Shown piece after piece: positions 44,434 through 52,954 of a DNA stretch of 64,000 bases. Under the pieces are notes generated by a model. It saw only the letters and a list, made by a program, of their open reading frames with translations. It did no database searches and had not been told where the DNA came from. The stretch is taken from NCBI GenBank assembly GCA_963698435.1, contig CAVOQV010000005.1, positions 62,001 to 126,000 of the forward strand, in the 5' to 3' direction. The position numbers and the translations under genes are program-made. Source of the stretch: Sva-07 sp963698435. GTDB lineage: Bacteria; Actinomycetota; Acidimicrobiia; Acidimicrobiales; Ilumatobacteraceae. Position 1 is the first letter of the stretch; each line of letters starts with the position of its first letter.

Positions 44434-45699
44434 GTGGATCCGACGATCGACTTCCCGAGCGCAGCGGAGGTGGCCACTTTGTCGGGCGCTGACCTCGACC
44501 ATGCGCTCGTCGCGGTCGAGCGAGCCCGCCGTGAAGTCGAGGCGGCGTACCTGGCGGTGTTGGACCGCGCCGACGAGACAAGGCGTTTCGAGGCGGATGG
44601 CCACGCCGGCGTCCGGGGCTGGGCATCGGCGCTGGCGAACATCGGGTCGGTCGAGCTCCACCGGCGGCTGCAGACGATGCGGGCACTCCGCGACCTGCCC
44701 GACACCGCCGCTGCACTTGCCACCGGCGACCTCGGCGTCGACCAGGTCCGCGAGATCGCCCGGCTCCACGCCAACCCTCGCACGCGCGACCTCACGATCG
44801 ACGGCGAACAACGGCTGCTCCGTCACGCGCGCACCAAGGCCTGCGTCGAGTTCCGGGACGTCGTTGGCCGGTGGGACGCGTTCGGCGATCGACGCCGGGC
44901 GGCCCGGAGCCACTCGGAGGCGCACGAACGACGTGACGCCATGATCTTCGAACGCGACGGTGTCGTGCACATGCACGCCAAGGGCGGCATCTTCCAGGGC
45001 GCTGCGTTGATCGAGATCTTCCAGCGCCAGTGCGACGCCGAGTTCCTCGCCGACTGGGAACAGGCCAAGGAGGGCGACGGCACGAGTGGCTCGACGGCCG
45101 CGCTGGCCCGCACCGACGCACAGCGCCGGTTCGACGCACTGCACTCGCTGTTCCTCGGTGCTGTCTCCGCTCCGCCGGGATCGATCGCTCCGGAACCCGT
45201 CGTCAACATCGTCATGACGATCGACGAGTTCGAAGCACGCCTCGACGACCTGGTGACCGGCAGACATTCGTCACCTGCCACCGCCGACGACATCGACACC
45301 AAGCGCTGCGAGGCGGACTCCGGCCTCCCGGTCGACCCCTACGACGCGGTCCTGGCCTCGATGACCGGCTGGTTTCGCCGGGTGATCGTCGACTCGGCCG
45401 GTGTGGTGATCGACCTGGGTCGCAAACGTCGGTTCACCGGCTCGGCTCGGGTCGCCGTGATCCTGTCACGGCGACGATGTCTGTGGCCCGGCTGCGGTCG
45501 GGCGTCGTCACGCAACCAGATCGACCACACCCACGAGCACAGCCGTGGCGGAGTCACGACGCCCACCAACGGCGGCCCGGCCTGCGGACGCCACAACCGT
45601 GTGAAGAACAGGGGCTACACGGTGCACCGCGACGCGGACGGCAACTGGCACGTCCATCGTCCCGACGGCAGCGAACTCACCGAACCCGCCGCCGCCTGA
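44434..45699 (+). CDS. DUF222 and HNH endonuclease domain protein
   Basis: 421 residues from GTG 44434. The N-terminal half is DUF222 (LDHALVAVERARREVEAAYLAVLDRADETR and GVRGWASALANI). The C-terminal HNH nuclease domain has paired cysteines and the catalytic histidines: CLWPGCGR, QIDHTHEHSRGG, PTNGGPACGRHNRVK. Proteins of this type occur in many copies in Actinomycetota and may be mobile or defence-related, though their role is not established. It lies between a methyltransferase gene and the rml operon without obvious partners or flanking repeats. Confidence 0.9.
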   Translation: MDPTIDFPSAAEVATLSGADLDHALVAVERARREVEAAYLAVLDRADETRRFEADGHAGVRGWASALANIGSVELHRRLQTMRALRDLPDTAAALATGDLGVDQVREIARLHANPRTRDLTIDGEQRLLRHARTKACVEFRDVVGRWDAFGDRRRAARSHSEAHERRDAMIFERDGVVHMHAKGGIFQGAALIEIFQRQCDAEFLADWEQAKEGDGTSGSTAALARTDAQRRFDALHSLFLGAVSAPPGSIAPEPVVNIVMTIDEFEARLDDLVTGRHSSPATADDIDTKRCEADSGLPVDPYDAVLASMTGWFRRVIVDSAGVVIDLGRKRRFTGSARVAVILSRRRCLWPGCGRASSRNQIDHTHEHSRGGVTTPTNGGPACGRHNRVKNRGYTVHRDADGNWHVHRPDGSELTEPAAA

Positions 45700-45729
45700 C
45701 GAGCCCGTCGATCGGCCCGGACCGCGAGT

Positions 45730-46581
45730 TCATCCGGCCCGAAGGCGGGCCACGAGCTCGGCGAGCGGCTCGCGGAAGTCGCGCAGCATCGGGAGCCCGG
45801 CGGCCCGCCAGACGGCGTTGTCGAGCACGCTGTTCGCGGGGCGGGGTGCCGGCCGCGGCGGGTCGAGTTCGGCCGTCGCGATCGGCCGCACACGGTTGGG
45901 GTCGTGGTCGGCGGCAGCCAGGATCTCGCGCACGAACTCGTACCAGCTGACCGCACCCTGGTTCGTGAGGTGATGGATCCCCACACGACGATCGGACGCC
46001 AGGCGGTGCAGCGCCGGTGCCAGATCGGCGGTGAACGTCGGACAGCCGATCTGGTCGTCGACGAACGCCAGCTGCTTGTCGGGATCGGCGGCGAGACGCA
46101 GGACCAGCTTGACCATGTTCTCACCGTGTTGGCCACACACCCACGAGGTACGAGCGATCGACGCGTCGGGTCCTGCGGCGTGTTCGCCGGCGAGCTTCGA
46201 GCTGCCGTACACCGACTGCGGGTTCGGGGTGTCGTCCTCTCGGTACGGACGATCGAGCGTGCCGTCGAACACGTAGTCGGTGCTCACGTGGACCAGGTGG
46301 GCACCGATCAGCTCACACGTTGCCGACAGCAGCCCGACGGCGTCGGCGTTCACGGCGAAGGCCGTCGTGTGGTTCGTCTCGCATGCGTCGACCGCGGTGT
46401 AGGCCGCACAGTTGACGACAGCGTCGGGACGGACGCTCCCGAGGAGTTCCTGCACCGCCGTGGCGTCGGTGATGTCGAGCGTCGCGTGGTCGACCCCGAC
46501 CACCTCGTCGCCGACGGATTCGGCGAATCGCACGACGTCGACACCGAGCTGTCCGCCCGCTCCCGTGACGACGAGCTTCAC
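45730..46581 (-). CDS. rmlD: dTDP-4-dehydrorhamnose reductase
   Basis: NAD(P)H-dependent last step of dTDP-L-rhamnose synthesis. The 283-residue product (GTG start) has the nucleotide loop VVTGAGGQLG, VNCAAYTAVDACE, the STDYVFDG motif and the catalytic Tyr-x3-Lys in SVYGSSKLAGE. It is the last gene of the rmlA-C-B-D operon, starting 10 bases after rmlB. The product feeds rhamnosyltransferases for cell-wall polysaccharide. Confidence 0.96.
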   Translation of the reverse strand: MKLVVTGAGGQLGVDVVRFAESVGDEVVGVDHATLDITDATAVQELLGSVRPDAVVNCAAYTAVDACETNHTTAFAVNADAVGLLSATCELIGAHLVHVSTDYVFDGTLDRPYREDDTPNPQSVYGSSKLAGEHAAGPDASIARTSWVCGQHGENMVKLVLRLAADPDKQLAFVDDQIGCPTFTADLAPALHRLASDRRVGIHHLTNQGAVSWYEFVREILAAADHDPNRVRPIATAELDPPRPAPRPANSVLDNAVWRAAGLPMLRDFREPLAELVARLRAG

Positions 46582-46591
46582 GACGCCGCCC

Positions 46592-47557
46592 TCAGAGTCC
46601 TGCCTTCGCCTTCAGCGGCTCCCACCAGTCGCGGTTCTCGCGGTACCAGTCGACCGTCGCGGCGAGCGAGTCGTCGAACGTGCGAGACAGCGACCAGCCG
46701 AGCGCGCTCACCTTGTCGATGTTCACCGAGTAGCGACGGTCGTGGCCGAGGCGATCCTCGACCGGCCGGATGAAGGACTCGTCGCGGCCGGTCAGCTCCA
46801 GCAGCCGGTGGGTGAGCTCGACGTTGGTGACCTCGTTGCCGGCACCGATGTTGTAGATCTCACCGGGCACACCCTGCTCGAGCACGAGGTGGGCGGCGAT
46901 GTTGTGGTCCTCGACGTGGATCCAGTCCCGCACGTTGAGCCCGTCGCCGTACAGCGGGACCTGCTTGCCGTCGAGCAGGTTCGTGGTGAAGAGCGGGATC
47001 ACCTTCTCGGGGAACTGGTACGGCCCGTAGTTGTTCGAGCAGCGGGTGACGACCACCGGGAGGCCGTAGGTGGAGAAGTACGACAGCGCGATCAGGTCGG
47101 AACCGGCCTTGGCCGCCGAGTACGGCGAACGAGGGGCGAGCAGGTCGGTCTCGACCGACGACCCCTCCTCGACCGAGCCGTACACCTCGTCGGTCGAGAT
47201 GTGGAGGAACCTGCCGATCCCGACGGTGTTGGCGACGTCGCACAGGACGTTGGTGCCCGTGCAGTTGGTCCGTACGAACTTCGAGCCGTCGGCGATCGAA
47301 CGGTCGACGTGGCTCTCGGCGGCGAAGTGGACGACCGCGTCGTGGCCGTCCATCGATCGGGCGACGTCGTCGGCGTCGCAGATGTCGGCGTGGACGAACT
47401 CGGCTCGCGGGTCGTCGAGCACGTCACGGATGCTCGCCAGGTTGCCGGCGTAGGTCAGCGCGTCGTAGATCGTGATCGAGTGGTCGGTGGTGGCGAGCAC
47501 ATGTCGGACGTAGTTGGATCCGATGAACCCGGCAGCGCCGGTGACGAACAGCTTCAT
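46592..47557 (-). CDS. rmlB: dTDP-glucose 4,6-dehydratase
   Basis: NAD-dependent second step of dTDP-rhamnose synthesis. The 321 residues include the Rossmann loop VTGAAGFIGSNYVRHV, AAESHVDRSI, STDEVYGSVEEG, the catalytic SPYSAAKAGSD (Tyr-x3-Lys) and the RCSNNYGPYQFPEKVIPL signature. It overlaps rmlC by four bases (ATGA), so the two are coupled. Confidence 0.97.
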   Translation of the reverse strand: MKLFVTGAAGFIGSNYVRHVLATTDHSITIYDALTYAGNLASIRDVLDDPRAEFVHADICDADDVARSMDGHDAVVHFAAESHVDRSIADGSKFVRTNCTGTNVLCDVANTVGIGRFLHISTDEVYGSVEEGSSVETDLLAPRSPYSAAKAGSDLIALSYFSTYGLPVVVTRCSNNYGPYQFPEKVIPLFTTNLLDGKQVPLYGDGLNVRDWIHVEDHNIAAHLVLEQGVPGEIYNIGAGNEVTNVELTHRLLELTGRDESFIRPVEDRLGHDRRYSVNIDKVSALGWSLSRTFDDSLAATVDWYRENRDWWEPLKAKAGL

Positions 47558-48120
47558 TTCTGCACTCCGTGGCTGAGTTCTCTGAACGTGGGCGCCGAAC
47601 GGTCCTTGGCCGAGATCTGGGCTGGATCATCAGGGTCGATCGGCAGCGGCCACCGATCGAGGACGAGCGGGTCGAGCGGGGTGAACCCCGAGCCCGGCAT
47701 GTCGGGCTGCCATTCGCGGTCGAAGCAGTAGGCGTACTCCGTCTCCGGAGCGAGCGCCTGGAAACCGTTGGCAACGCCGCTCGGCACGAGGACCTGGACG
47801 CCCGACTGCAGATCGACCTCCTCGACCAGCCCGAGCGTCGGCGAACCGGGGCGAACGTCGACGTACACGCCGAGGGCTCGCCCATGGGCAACGGTCACGA
47901 GCTTCGTCATCTGCTCGGCGTGCATGCCGCGGACACCGCCGAGGTGCGTCAGCGTGACGTTGATCTGCTCGATCCGTTCGAACGTCGGCGCGAGCTCGGC
48001 GAACGCCGAACGGCGGAACAGTTCCCGAACGGTGCCTCGGTCGTCGCTCACCTGCTTCATCGTGGCGATGACCAAGCCGTCGATCGTGCCCGGCCGCGTC
48101 GTGAAGTCGATGATCATCAC
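47554..48120 (-). CDS. rmlC: dTDP-4-dehydrorhamnose 3,5-epimerase-like protein
   Basis: Cupin-fold epimerase, third step of the pathway; 188 residues. The family block GGVRGMHAEQMTKLVTVAHGRALGVYVDVRPGSPT contains the catalytic His. V-P-S-G-V-A-N-G-F-Q-A-L and the Tyr-rich EYAYCF follow. The usual RGLHYQ motif is altered to RGMHAEQ, so activity is likely but worth testing. The start could be GTG 48120 (GTGA overlap with rmlA) or ATG 48117. Confidence 0.92.
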   Translation of the reverse strand: MMIIDFTTRPGTIDGLVIATMKQVSDDRGTVRELFRRSAFAELAPTFERIEQINVTLTHLGGVRGMHAEQMTKLVTVAHGRALGVYVDVRPGSPTLGLVEEVDLQSGVQVLVPSGVANGFQALAPETEYAYCFDREWQPDMPGSGFTPLDPLVLDRWPLPIDPDDPAQISAKDRSAPTFRELSHGVQK

Positions 48121-49196
48121 TCCACGTCGACCTGACAGTGGTCGCCGATCATCAGCCGGATCGCTCGGGGCTTGCGTCTGGTGCGTGACACCACGGCGTC
48201 GCTACCGATCAAGCTGTCCTCGAGACGCGGGATGTCGATCACGTGACTGCGTTCCATCACCACGGAATGCTCGATCTCGGAGTGGCGGACCTCACAGTCG
48301 GCACCGATCGCGCTGAACGGTCCGATGAAGCTGTCGATCACCTTGGTGCCCGACCCGATCGCCACGGGTCCACGGATCGTCGAGTTGACGATTTCCGCTC
48401 CAGCCTCCACGACCACACGACCATCGATGAACGACTCGGCGTCGACGTCGCCGTCGATCCGTGTCGCGATCGTCTCGAGGATCAGGCGGTTCGCCTCCAA
48501 CAGCGGCGTCAGCTTGCCGGTGTCGATCCACCACCCGGTCAGGATCTCCGTGCGGACACGGCGACCGTGATCGATCAGCCATTGGATCGCGTCGGTGATC
48601 TCGAGTTCGCCCCGGCCCGACGGCTCGATCGCAGCGACAGCTTCGTGGATCTCGGAGTCGAAGAGATACACGCCGACGAGGGCGAGGTTGGACGGCGGAT
48701 CTGCCGGCTTCTCGACGAGGTGTTCGACGTGTCCGTCGGCGTCGAGCGAGGCGATACCGAAGCGCTGCGGATCGCTGACCTCCTTGAGCAGGATCTGCGC
48801 CGACGGCGGCTGCTCGCCTGCACGCGCCTGGGCGAAGGCCTCGACGAACGCTTCGAGGTCCTGCTCGAGCAGGTTGTCGCCGAGATACATCACGAAGTCG
48901 TCCTCACCGAGGAACTCGCGCGCGATCAGCACGCAGTGGGCGAGGCCGAGCGGCTCGTCCTGAGGGATGAACGTGATCGACGCCCCGAACCGAGAGCCGT
49001 CACCGAGATCGGCCATCACCTCGTCACGGGTGTCGCCGACGATCACACCGAGTTCCGTGATGCCGGCAGCGACCATCGACTGGATGCCGTAATGCAGGAT
49101 CGGCGTGTTGGCGACGGGCACCAGTTGTTTCGCCCGGGTGTGCGTGATCGGCCGGAGCCGCGTGCCGGCGCCGCCGGCGAGAATGAGTGCCTTCAT
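48117..49196 (-). CDS. rmlA: Glucose-1-phosphate thymidylyltransferase, long form
   Basis: First step of dTDP-rhamnose synthesis. 359 residues: the N-terminal nucleotidyltransferase has the signature LILAGGAGTRLRPITHTRAKQL, LGDN metal site and EKP sugar loop; the C-terminal part (from near residue 245) is a left-handed beta-helix with hexapeptide repeats. This long form is common in Actinomycetota and archaea and is distinct from the shorter E. coli RmlA. The gene heads the rmlACBD operon. A TACACT box lies ten bases before ATG 49196. Confidence 0.94.
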   Translation of the reverse strand: MKALILAGGAGTRLRPITHTRAKQLVPVANTPILHYGIQSMVAAGITELGVIVGDTRDEVMADLGDGSRFGASITFIPQDEPLGLAHCVLIAREFLGEDDFVMYLGDNLLEQDLEAFVEAFAQARAGEQPPSAQILLKEVSDPQRFGIASLDADGHVEHLVEKPADPPSNLALVGVYLFDSEIHEAVAAIEPSGRGELEITDAIQWLIDHGRRVRTEILTGWWIDTGKLTPLLEANRLILETIATRIDGDVDAESFIDGRVVVEAGAEIVNSTIRGPVAIGSGTKVIDSFIGPFSAIGADCEVRHSEIEHSVVMERSHVIDIPRLEDSLIGSDAVVSRTRRKPRAIRLMIGDHCQVDVE

Positions 49197-49206
49197 GACC
49201 GACCGG

Positions 49207-49212
49207 AGTGTA
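49207..49212 (-). promoter_or_regulatory. Leaderless-type -10 box for the rml operon
   Basis: TACACT on the minus strand, ten bases before ATG 49196. It overlaps the gap after the LCP gene stop. Confidence 0.4.
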
Positions 49213-49236
49213 GGCGCCGGTTCCGGTCGGCACGGT

Positions 49237-50238
49237 CTATGGCTGGGCTGGTGGCGGAGGGCCGACGCCGCGGAAGTAGTCGAGGATCGGCTCGGCGCCC
49301 GAATCGAGCAACAGGACGGCGTTGCCGTTCTTCGTCACGCCGGAGACCGGGAGCTGGTACTTGTTCAGACCGGTGCTGAACGCCTTGCGCAAGGTGCCGG
49401 CCGCTCCCACAGGGTCGAGGCCCGGATCCATGCGCACCGCCGACGTTCCCGCTTCGATCAGCTCGGATGCCAGGAACGGATCGGATCGAAGCTTGTCGAT
49501 CGTCGAATCGGCGGTCTGCTGGAGGAAGTTCTGCTGGCGCTCGATGCGACCGAGGTCGGATCGCGGATCGGTACGCCATTCGCCGTCGCGGAACTCCTCG
49601 TAGTACCGACTTCTCGCGTACTGCAACGACTGCAGGCCGTCGAGTACGTGACACCCCGGTTGCTGGTCGAGCCCGGTGTTCCGGTCGCGCGTCGGATACA
49701 GGAAGCACACCGTGGTGCCGCCGACCGCGTCCACCAGGTCCTTGAAGCCGTTGAAATCGATGTCGACCACATGGTGGATCGGGATGCCCAGCTCCTGGGT
49801 GATCGTCGCGGTCAGGACCTCGGTGCCGTCGCTGTAGGCCGTGTTGATGCGGTTCGGGCTGTCGTGCCCCGGAATGTTCACCCAGAGATCCCGCGGGAGG
49901 CTGACGATCGAGGCGCCGTTGCCGTCTTCTTCCTGGCGGAGGATCATGATCGTGTCGGAGCGCCGGCCCGAGACGTCGTTCACGTCCCCGATGCCACCGA
50001 AGTCGGGGTCGGCGGGGTCGGCATTCTCGCGAGTGTCCGAGCCGATCAGCAGATAGTTCCGAGCCGGGCCGTCCTGCGGGGTCAGGGCCAGTTCGAGACC
50101 CTCGATGCGCTCGATGTCGCCGGTGCGAGCGTTGGCGGCGCGGATCACCCCGAAGGCTCCGACCGCACCGACGACGACCGCGAGCACCAGCCCAATGGGC
50201 GCGGAGCTGCGCCGACGATGGCGGACGGGGGATGCCAT
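49237..50238 (-). CDS. LCP-family cell-wall polymer ligase (LytR-CpsA-Psr)
   Basis: Membrane-anchored phosphotransferase that links undecaprenyl-phosphate-bound polymers to peptidoglycan, outside the membrane. 333 residues: a basic N-terminus, one helix (IGLVLAVVVGAVGAFGVI), then the LCP domain with NYLLIGSDTRE, RRSDTIMILR, SLPRDLWVNIPG, HHVVDIDFNGF and LQYARSRY, whose Arg and Asp residues bind the lipid pyrophosphate. The start ATG 50238 is seven bases after TAGCGT. It probably attaches the rhamnose-containing glycan made by neighbouring genes, as with Mycobacterium CpsA-type ligases. Confidence 0.93.
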   Translation of the reverse strand: MASPVRHRRRSSAPIGLVLAVVVGAVGAFGVIRAANARTGDIERIEGLELALTPQDGPARNYLLIGSDTRENADPADPDFGGIGDVNDVSGRRSDTIMILRQEEDGNGASIVSLPRDLWVNIPGHDSPNRINTAYSDGTEVLTATITQELGIPIHHVVDIDFNGFKDLVDAVGGTTVCFLYPTRDRNTGLDQQPGCHVLDGLQSLQYARSRYYEEFRDGEWRTDPRSDLGRIERQQNFLQQTADSTIDKLRSDPFLASELIEAGTSAVRMDPGLDPVGAAGTLRKAFSTGLNKYQLPVSGVTKNGNAVLLLDSGAEPILDYFRGVGPPPPAQP

Positions 50239-50245
50239 CCGGGCA

Positions 50246-50251
50246 ACGCTA
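50246..50251 (-). promoter_or_regulatory. Leaderless-type -10 box for the LCP gene
   Basis: TAGCGT on the minus strand, seven bases before ATG 50238. Confidence 0.5.
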
Positions 50252-50335
50252 GTGCTGGCTTCCCCAACCGCTACGTCACCTCCCGATTGTGCTGCGTTCT
50301 CGACGGGACGGGTCACCCGAACCTGCGCGCAGACG

Positions 50336-51091
50336 TCAGGGGTCGGCGGGCCGGACGTGGACGACGTCACCGACGTCGAGCTCGTGGCGCCCGCCCGCAG
50401 CGTCGACCACGACGAGGCGCCCCGCTGCGTCGACGCCGACCGCCCGTCCGACCAGTGCATCGGTCTCACCCGGCAGTTCGACCCGAACGAGCCGACCGAT
50501 GGTCCCGAGCTCGTCCGCGTATCGTTGCCCGACGTCGTCGGGCAACGCGTCGAGCTCCTCCAGAAGTGCGTGCAGCAACGTCGCCGGGCTGGTTCCTGCG
50601 TCGTTTGCAACCGGGCCAAGGGCTGCGGCACCCTCAGGAGCCCATCCCACGTTGAGGCCGATGCCGACGACGAGCACGTCGCTTCCCGGCACTCGTTGGG
50701 CCAGGATTCCGGCGAGCTTGCGGTCGTCGAGCAGCACGTCGTTCGGCCACTTGAGCGCGACGGCTGGTGCCAGGTCGACGGCAACGAATCGCCGTACTGC
50801 AGCGACGGCTGCCAGACCGACTCGGTGAGTCGCCTCGGACGCGACGGCGGGGATCGGTGCGACGACGATCGACACGAGCAGATTCGCACCGGGGGGAGCG
50901 TCCCATCGACGATCGAGGCGCCCTCGCCCGTCGGTCTGATGGTCGGCGACGAGCACGGTCCGGTTCGCAGCGGTTCCGGCGATCACCGATGCGATCAGGT
51001 CGGCGTTGGTGCTCGCGGTCTCCTCCACGTGGCGCACATTCCACCCGGCGGGCCACATCATCGAGCCCCAGATGTCTCCGTCAGCGGCCAT
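50336..51091 (-). CDS. birA: Biotin--[acetyl-CoA-carboxylase] ligase, monofunctional
   Basis: Activates biotin as biotinyl-AMP and transfers it to the lysine of biotin carrier domains. The 251-residue product lacks the N-terminal DNA-binding domain of E. coli BirA, so it should not act as a repressor. Conserved segments are ETASTNADLIA, the biotinyl-AMP loop TDGRGRLDRRW, ANLLVSIVV, LKWPNDVLL and VVGIGLNV. It is divergent from the carboxylase gene, its likely substrate, and shares a 19-base gap with it. A start at a later Met (MMWPAGW) is possible. Confidence 0.93.
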   Translation of the reverse strand: MAADGDIWGSMMWPAGWNVRHVEETASTNADLIASVIAGTAANRTVLVADHQTDGRGRLDRRWDAPPGANLLVSIVVAPIPAVASEATHRVGLAAVAAVRRFVAVDLAPAVALKWPNDVLLDDRKLAGILAQRVPGSDVLVVGIGLNVGWAPEGAAALGPVANDAGTSPATLLHALLEELDALPDDVGQRYADELGTIGRLVRVELPGETDALVGRAVGVDAAGRLVVVDAAGGRHELDVGDVVHVRPADP

Positions 51092-51097
51092 GGGCCC

Positions 51098-51103
51098 TAC
51101 ATT
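51098..51103 (+). promoter_or_regulatory. Leaderless-type -10 box for the carboxylase alpha-chain gene
   Basis: TACATT seven bases before GTG 51111, within the 19-base gap shared with birA. Confidence 0.5.
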
Positions 51104-51110
51104 GGCACCC

Positions 51111-52889
51111 GTGCTCAAGAAGATCCTGATCGCCAATCGTGGCGAAATCGCCGTCCGAGTCATCCGCGCTGCTCGCGAAATGGGTATTCCGACCGTGGCG
51201 GTCTATTCCGAGCTCGACCGAGACGCCCTGCACGTGCGCCTCGCCGACGAGGCGTACGCGCTCGGCGGGCAGACTGCAGCGGAGAGCTACATCAACAGCG
51301 AGGTCATGCTCGACGTCATCACACGCAGCGGCGCCGACTCGGTGCACCCCGGCTACGGGTTCTTCTCCGAGAACGCCGAGTTCGCCCGAGCGATCGCCGA
51401 GTTGGGCGTCGAGTTCATCGGACCCCCTCCGAGCGCCATGGACGAGATGTCCGACAAGGTGTCGAGCCGCCTTGCCGCGATTCGCGGTGGCGCACCGGTC
51501 GTGCCGGGCACCACCGAGTTCGCCCAGGGTCCCGACGAGATCAAGGCGTTCGGGAACGAGTTCGGCTGGCCCGTGTGCATCAAGGCGGCCTTCGGCGGCG
51601 GCGGGCGCGGCATGAAGGTCGTGCAGGCAGAGGCCGACGTCGATGACGCCATGGCGAGCGCCCAGCGAGAAGCCAAGGCGTTCTTCGGCCGCGACGAGGT
51701 GTACGTCGAGCGATACCTCACCTGGCCCCGCCACGTCGAGATCCAGTTGGTCGGCGACAAGCACGGCAACTGCGTGTGGATCTCGTCGCGCGACTGCTCA
51801 GCGCAGCGGCGGCACCAGAAGCTCGTCGAGGAGGCACCGGCTCCGGCCCTGCCCGACGGCGTCGAGCAGGCGATGGGCGAGGCCGCGGTCAAGGCAGCGA
51901 AGGCGGTCGGCTACTACGGCGCCGGCACCGTCGAGTTCATCTTCCAGGACGGCGAGTTCTTCTTCCTCGAGATGAACACCCGCCTCCAGGTCGAACACCC
52001 CGTGAGCGAGATGATCACCGACATCGACCTCGTCGAATGGCAGATCCGCGTCGCCGCAGGCGAGGAACTCCCGATGACGCAGGCCGAGGTCGACGCCGCT
52101 CGCCGCGGCCACTCGATCGAGATCCGCATCAACGCCGAGGACGTCGCCGAGGGCAAGTTCCTCCCGTCGCCGGGCCCGATCACGAAGCTGCTCGCGCCGG
52201 ACGGGTTCGGTGTCCGCTTCGACTCCGGCTACCACTCGGGCGACGAGATCAGCCAGTACTACGACAACCTCGTCGGAAAGCTCGTCGTCTGGGGGCGCGA
52301 TCGCGACGTTGCCATCGCTCGGACGATCAGGGCGCTCGACGAACTGGTCGTCGAGGGCGTGGCGACGACGATCCCTGCCGATCTGGCCATCCTGAAGCAC
52401 CCCGACTTCGCAGCGGTCACCCACTCGACGAAGTGGGTCGAAGAAGTACTCGACCTGACCGGTGTCGGCGGCAAGTCCGAGAGCAGTGCCCCCGACGCCG
52501 ACGGCGACGACGTCGAGCCCAAGGTCAAGCGTTCGACCACCGTCGAGGTCAACGGCAAACGCTTCGACGTCAACATGTGGGTACCCGAGACGCCGGCGGT
52601 CGCGGTGGCTGCCGGAGCCGCGCCCAAGAAGACCAAGCGGGGCGGTGGCAGCGGAGGCGGAGGCGGCGCCATCGCGTCTGGTTCGGTCGAGGCCCCGATG
52701 CAGGGCACGATCGTCAAGGTGCTCGTCGAAGTCGGCCAGGCCGTCGAGGTCGGCGCGGGCGTCGTGGTGCTCGAAGCCATGAAGATGGAGAACCAGATCA
52801 ACGCCGAGAAGGCCGGCACGGTCAAGGAGATCAAGGTCTCTGCCGGCGACACGGTCGGCGGCGGCGACATCCTCGCGATCATCGAGTAG
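51111..52889 (+). CDS. accA3: Acyl-CoA carboxylase alpha chain: biotin carboxylase fused to BCCP
   Basis: ATP-dependent biotin carboxylase that passes CO2 to a partner carboxyltransferase (AccD type, not in this window) for malonyl- or methylmalonyl-CoA and long-chain substrates. 592 residues from GTG 51111. The carboxylase part has KKILIANRGEIAVRVIRAAREMG, the ATP-grasp glycine loop AAFGGGGRGMK, RDCSAQRRHQKLVEEAP and EMNTRLQVEHPVSE. A variable linker with KKTKRGGGSGGGGG follows, and then the biotinyl domain with EAMKMEN, whose Lys carries biotin. The layout matches AccA3 of Mycobacterium. The TACATT box argues for GTG 51111. Confidence 0.96.
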   Translation: MLKKILIANRGEIAVRVIRAAREMGIPTVAVYSELDRDALHVRLADEAYALGGQTAAESYINSEVMLDVITRSGADSVHPGYGFFSENAEFARAIAELGVEFIGPPPSAMDEMSDKVSSRLAAIRGGAPVVPGTTEFAQGPDEIKAFGNEFGWPVCIKAAFGGGGRGMKVVQAEADVDDAMASAQREAKAFFGRDEVYVERYLTWPRHVEIQLVGDKHGNCVWISSRDCSAQRRHQKLVEEAPAPALPDGVEQAMGEAAVKAAKAVGYYGAGTVEFIFQDGEFFFLEMNTRLQVEHPVSEMITDIDLVEWQIRVAAGEELPMTQAEVDAARRGHSIEIRINAEDVAEGKFLPSPGPITKLLAPDGFGVRFDSGYHSGDEISQYYDNLVGKLVVWGRDRDVAIARTIRALDELVVEGVATTIPADLAILKHPDFAAVTHSTKWVEEVLDLTGVGGKSESSAPDADGDDVEPKVKRSTTVEVNGKRFDVNMWVPETPAVAVAAGAAPKKTKRGGGSGGGGGAIASGSVEAPMQGTIVKVLVEVGQAVEVGAGVVVLEAMKMENQINAEKAGTVKEIKVSAGDTVGGGDILAIIE

Positions 52890-52954
52890 CGCGACCCGAT
52901 CCGCCGGAACCTGACCCGCACGAACAGGTCGGCGATCGACGTTGGTCGGCTGCG

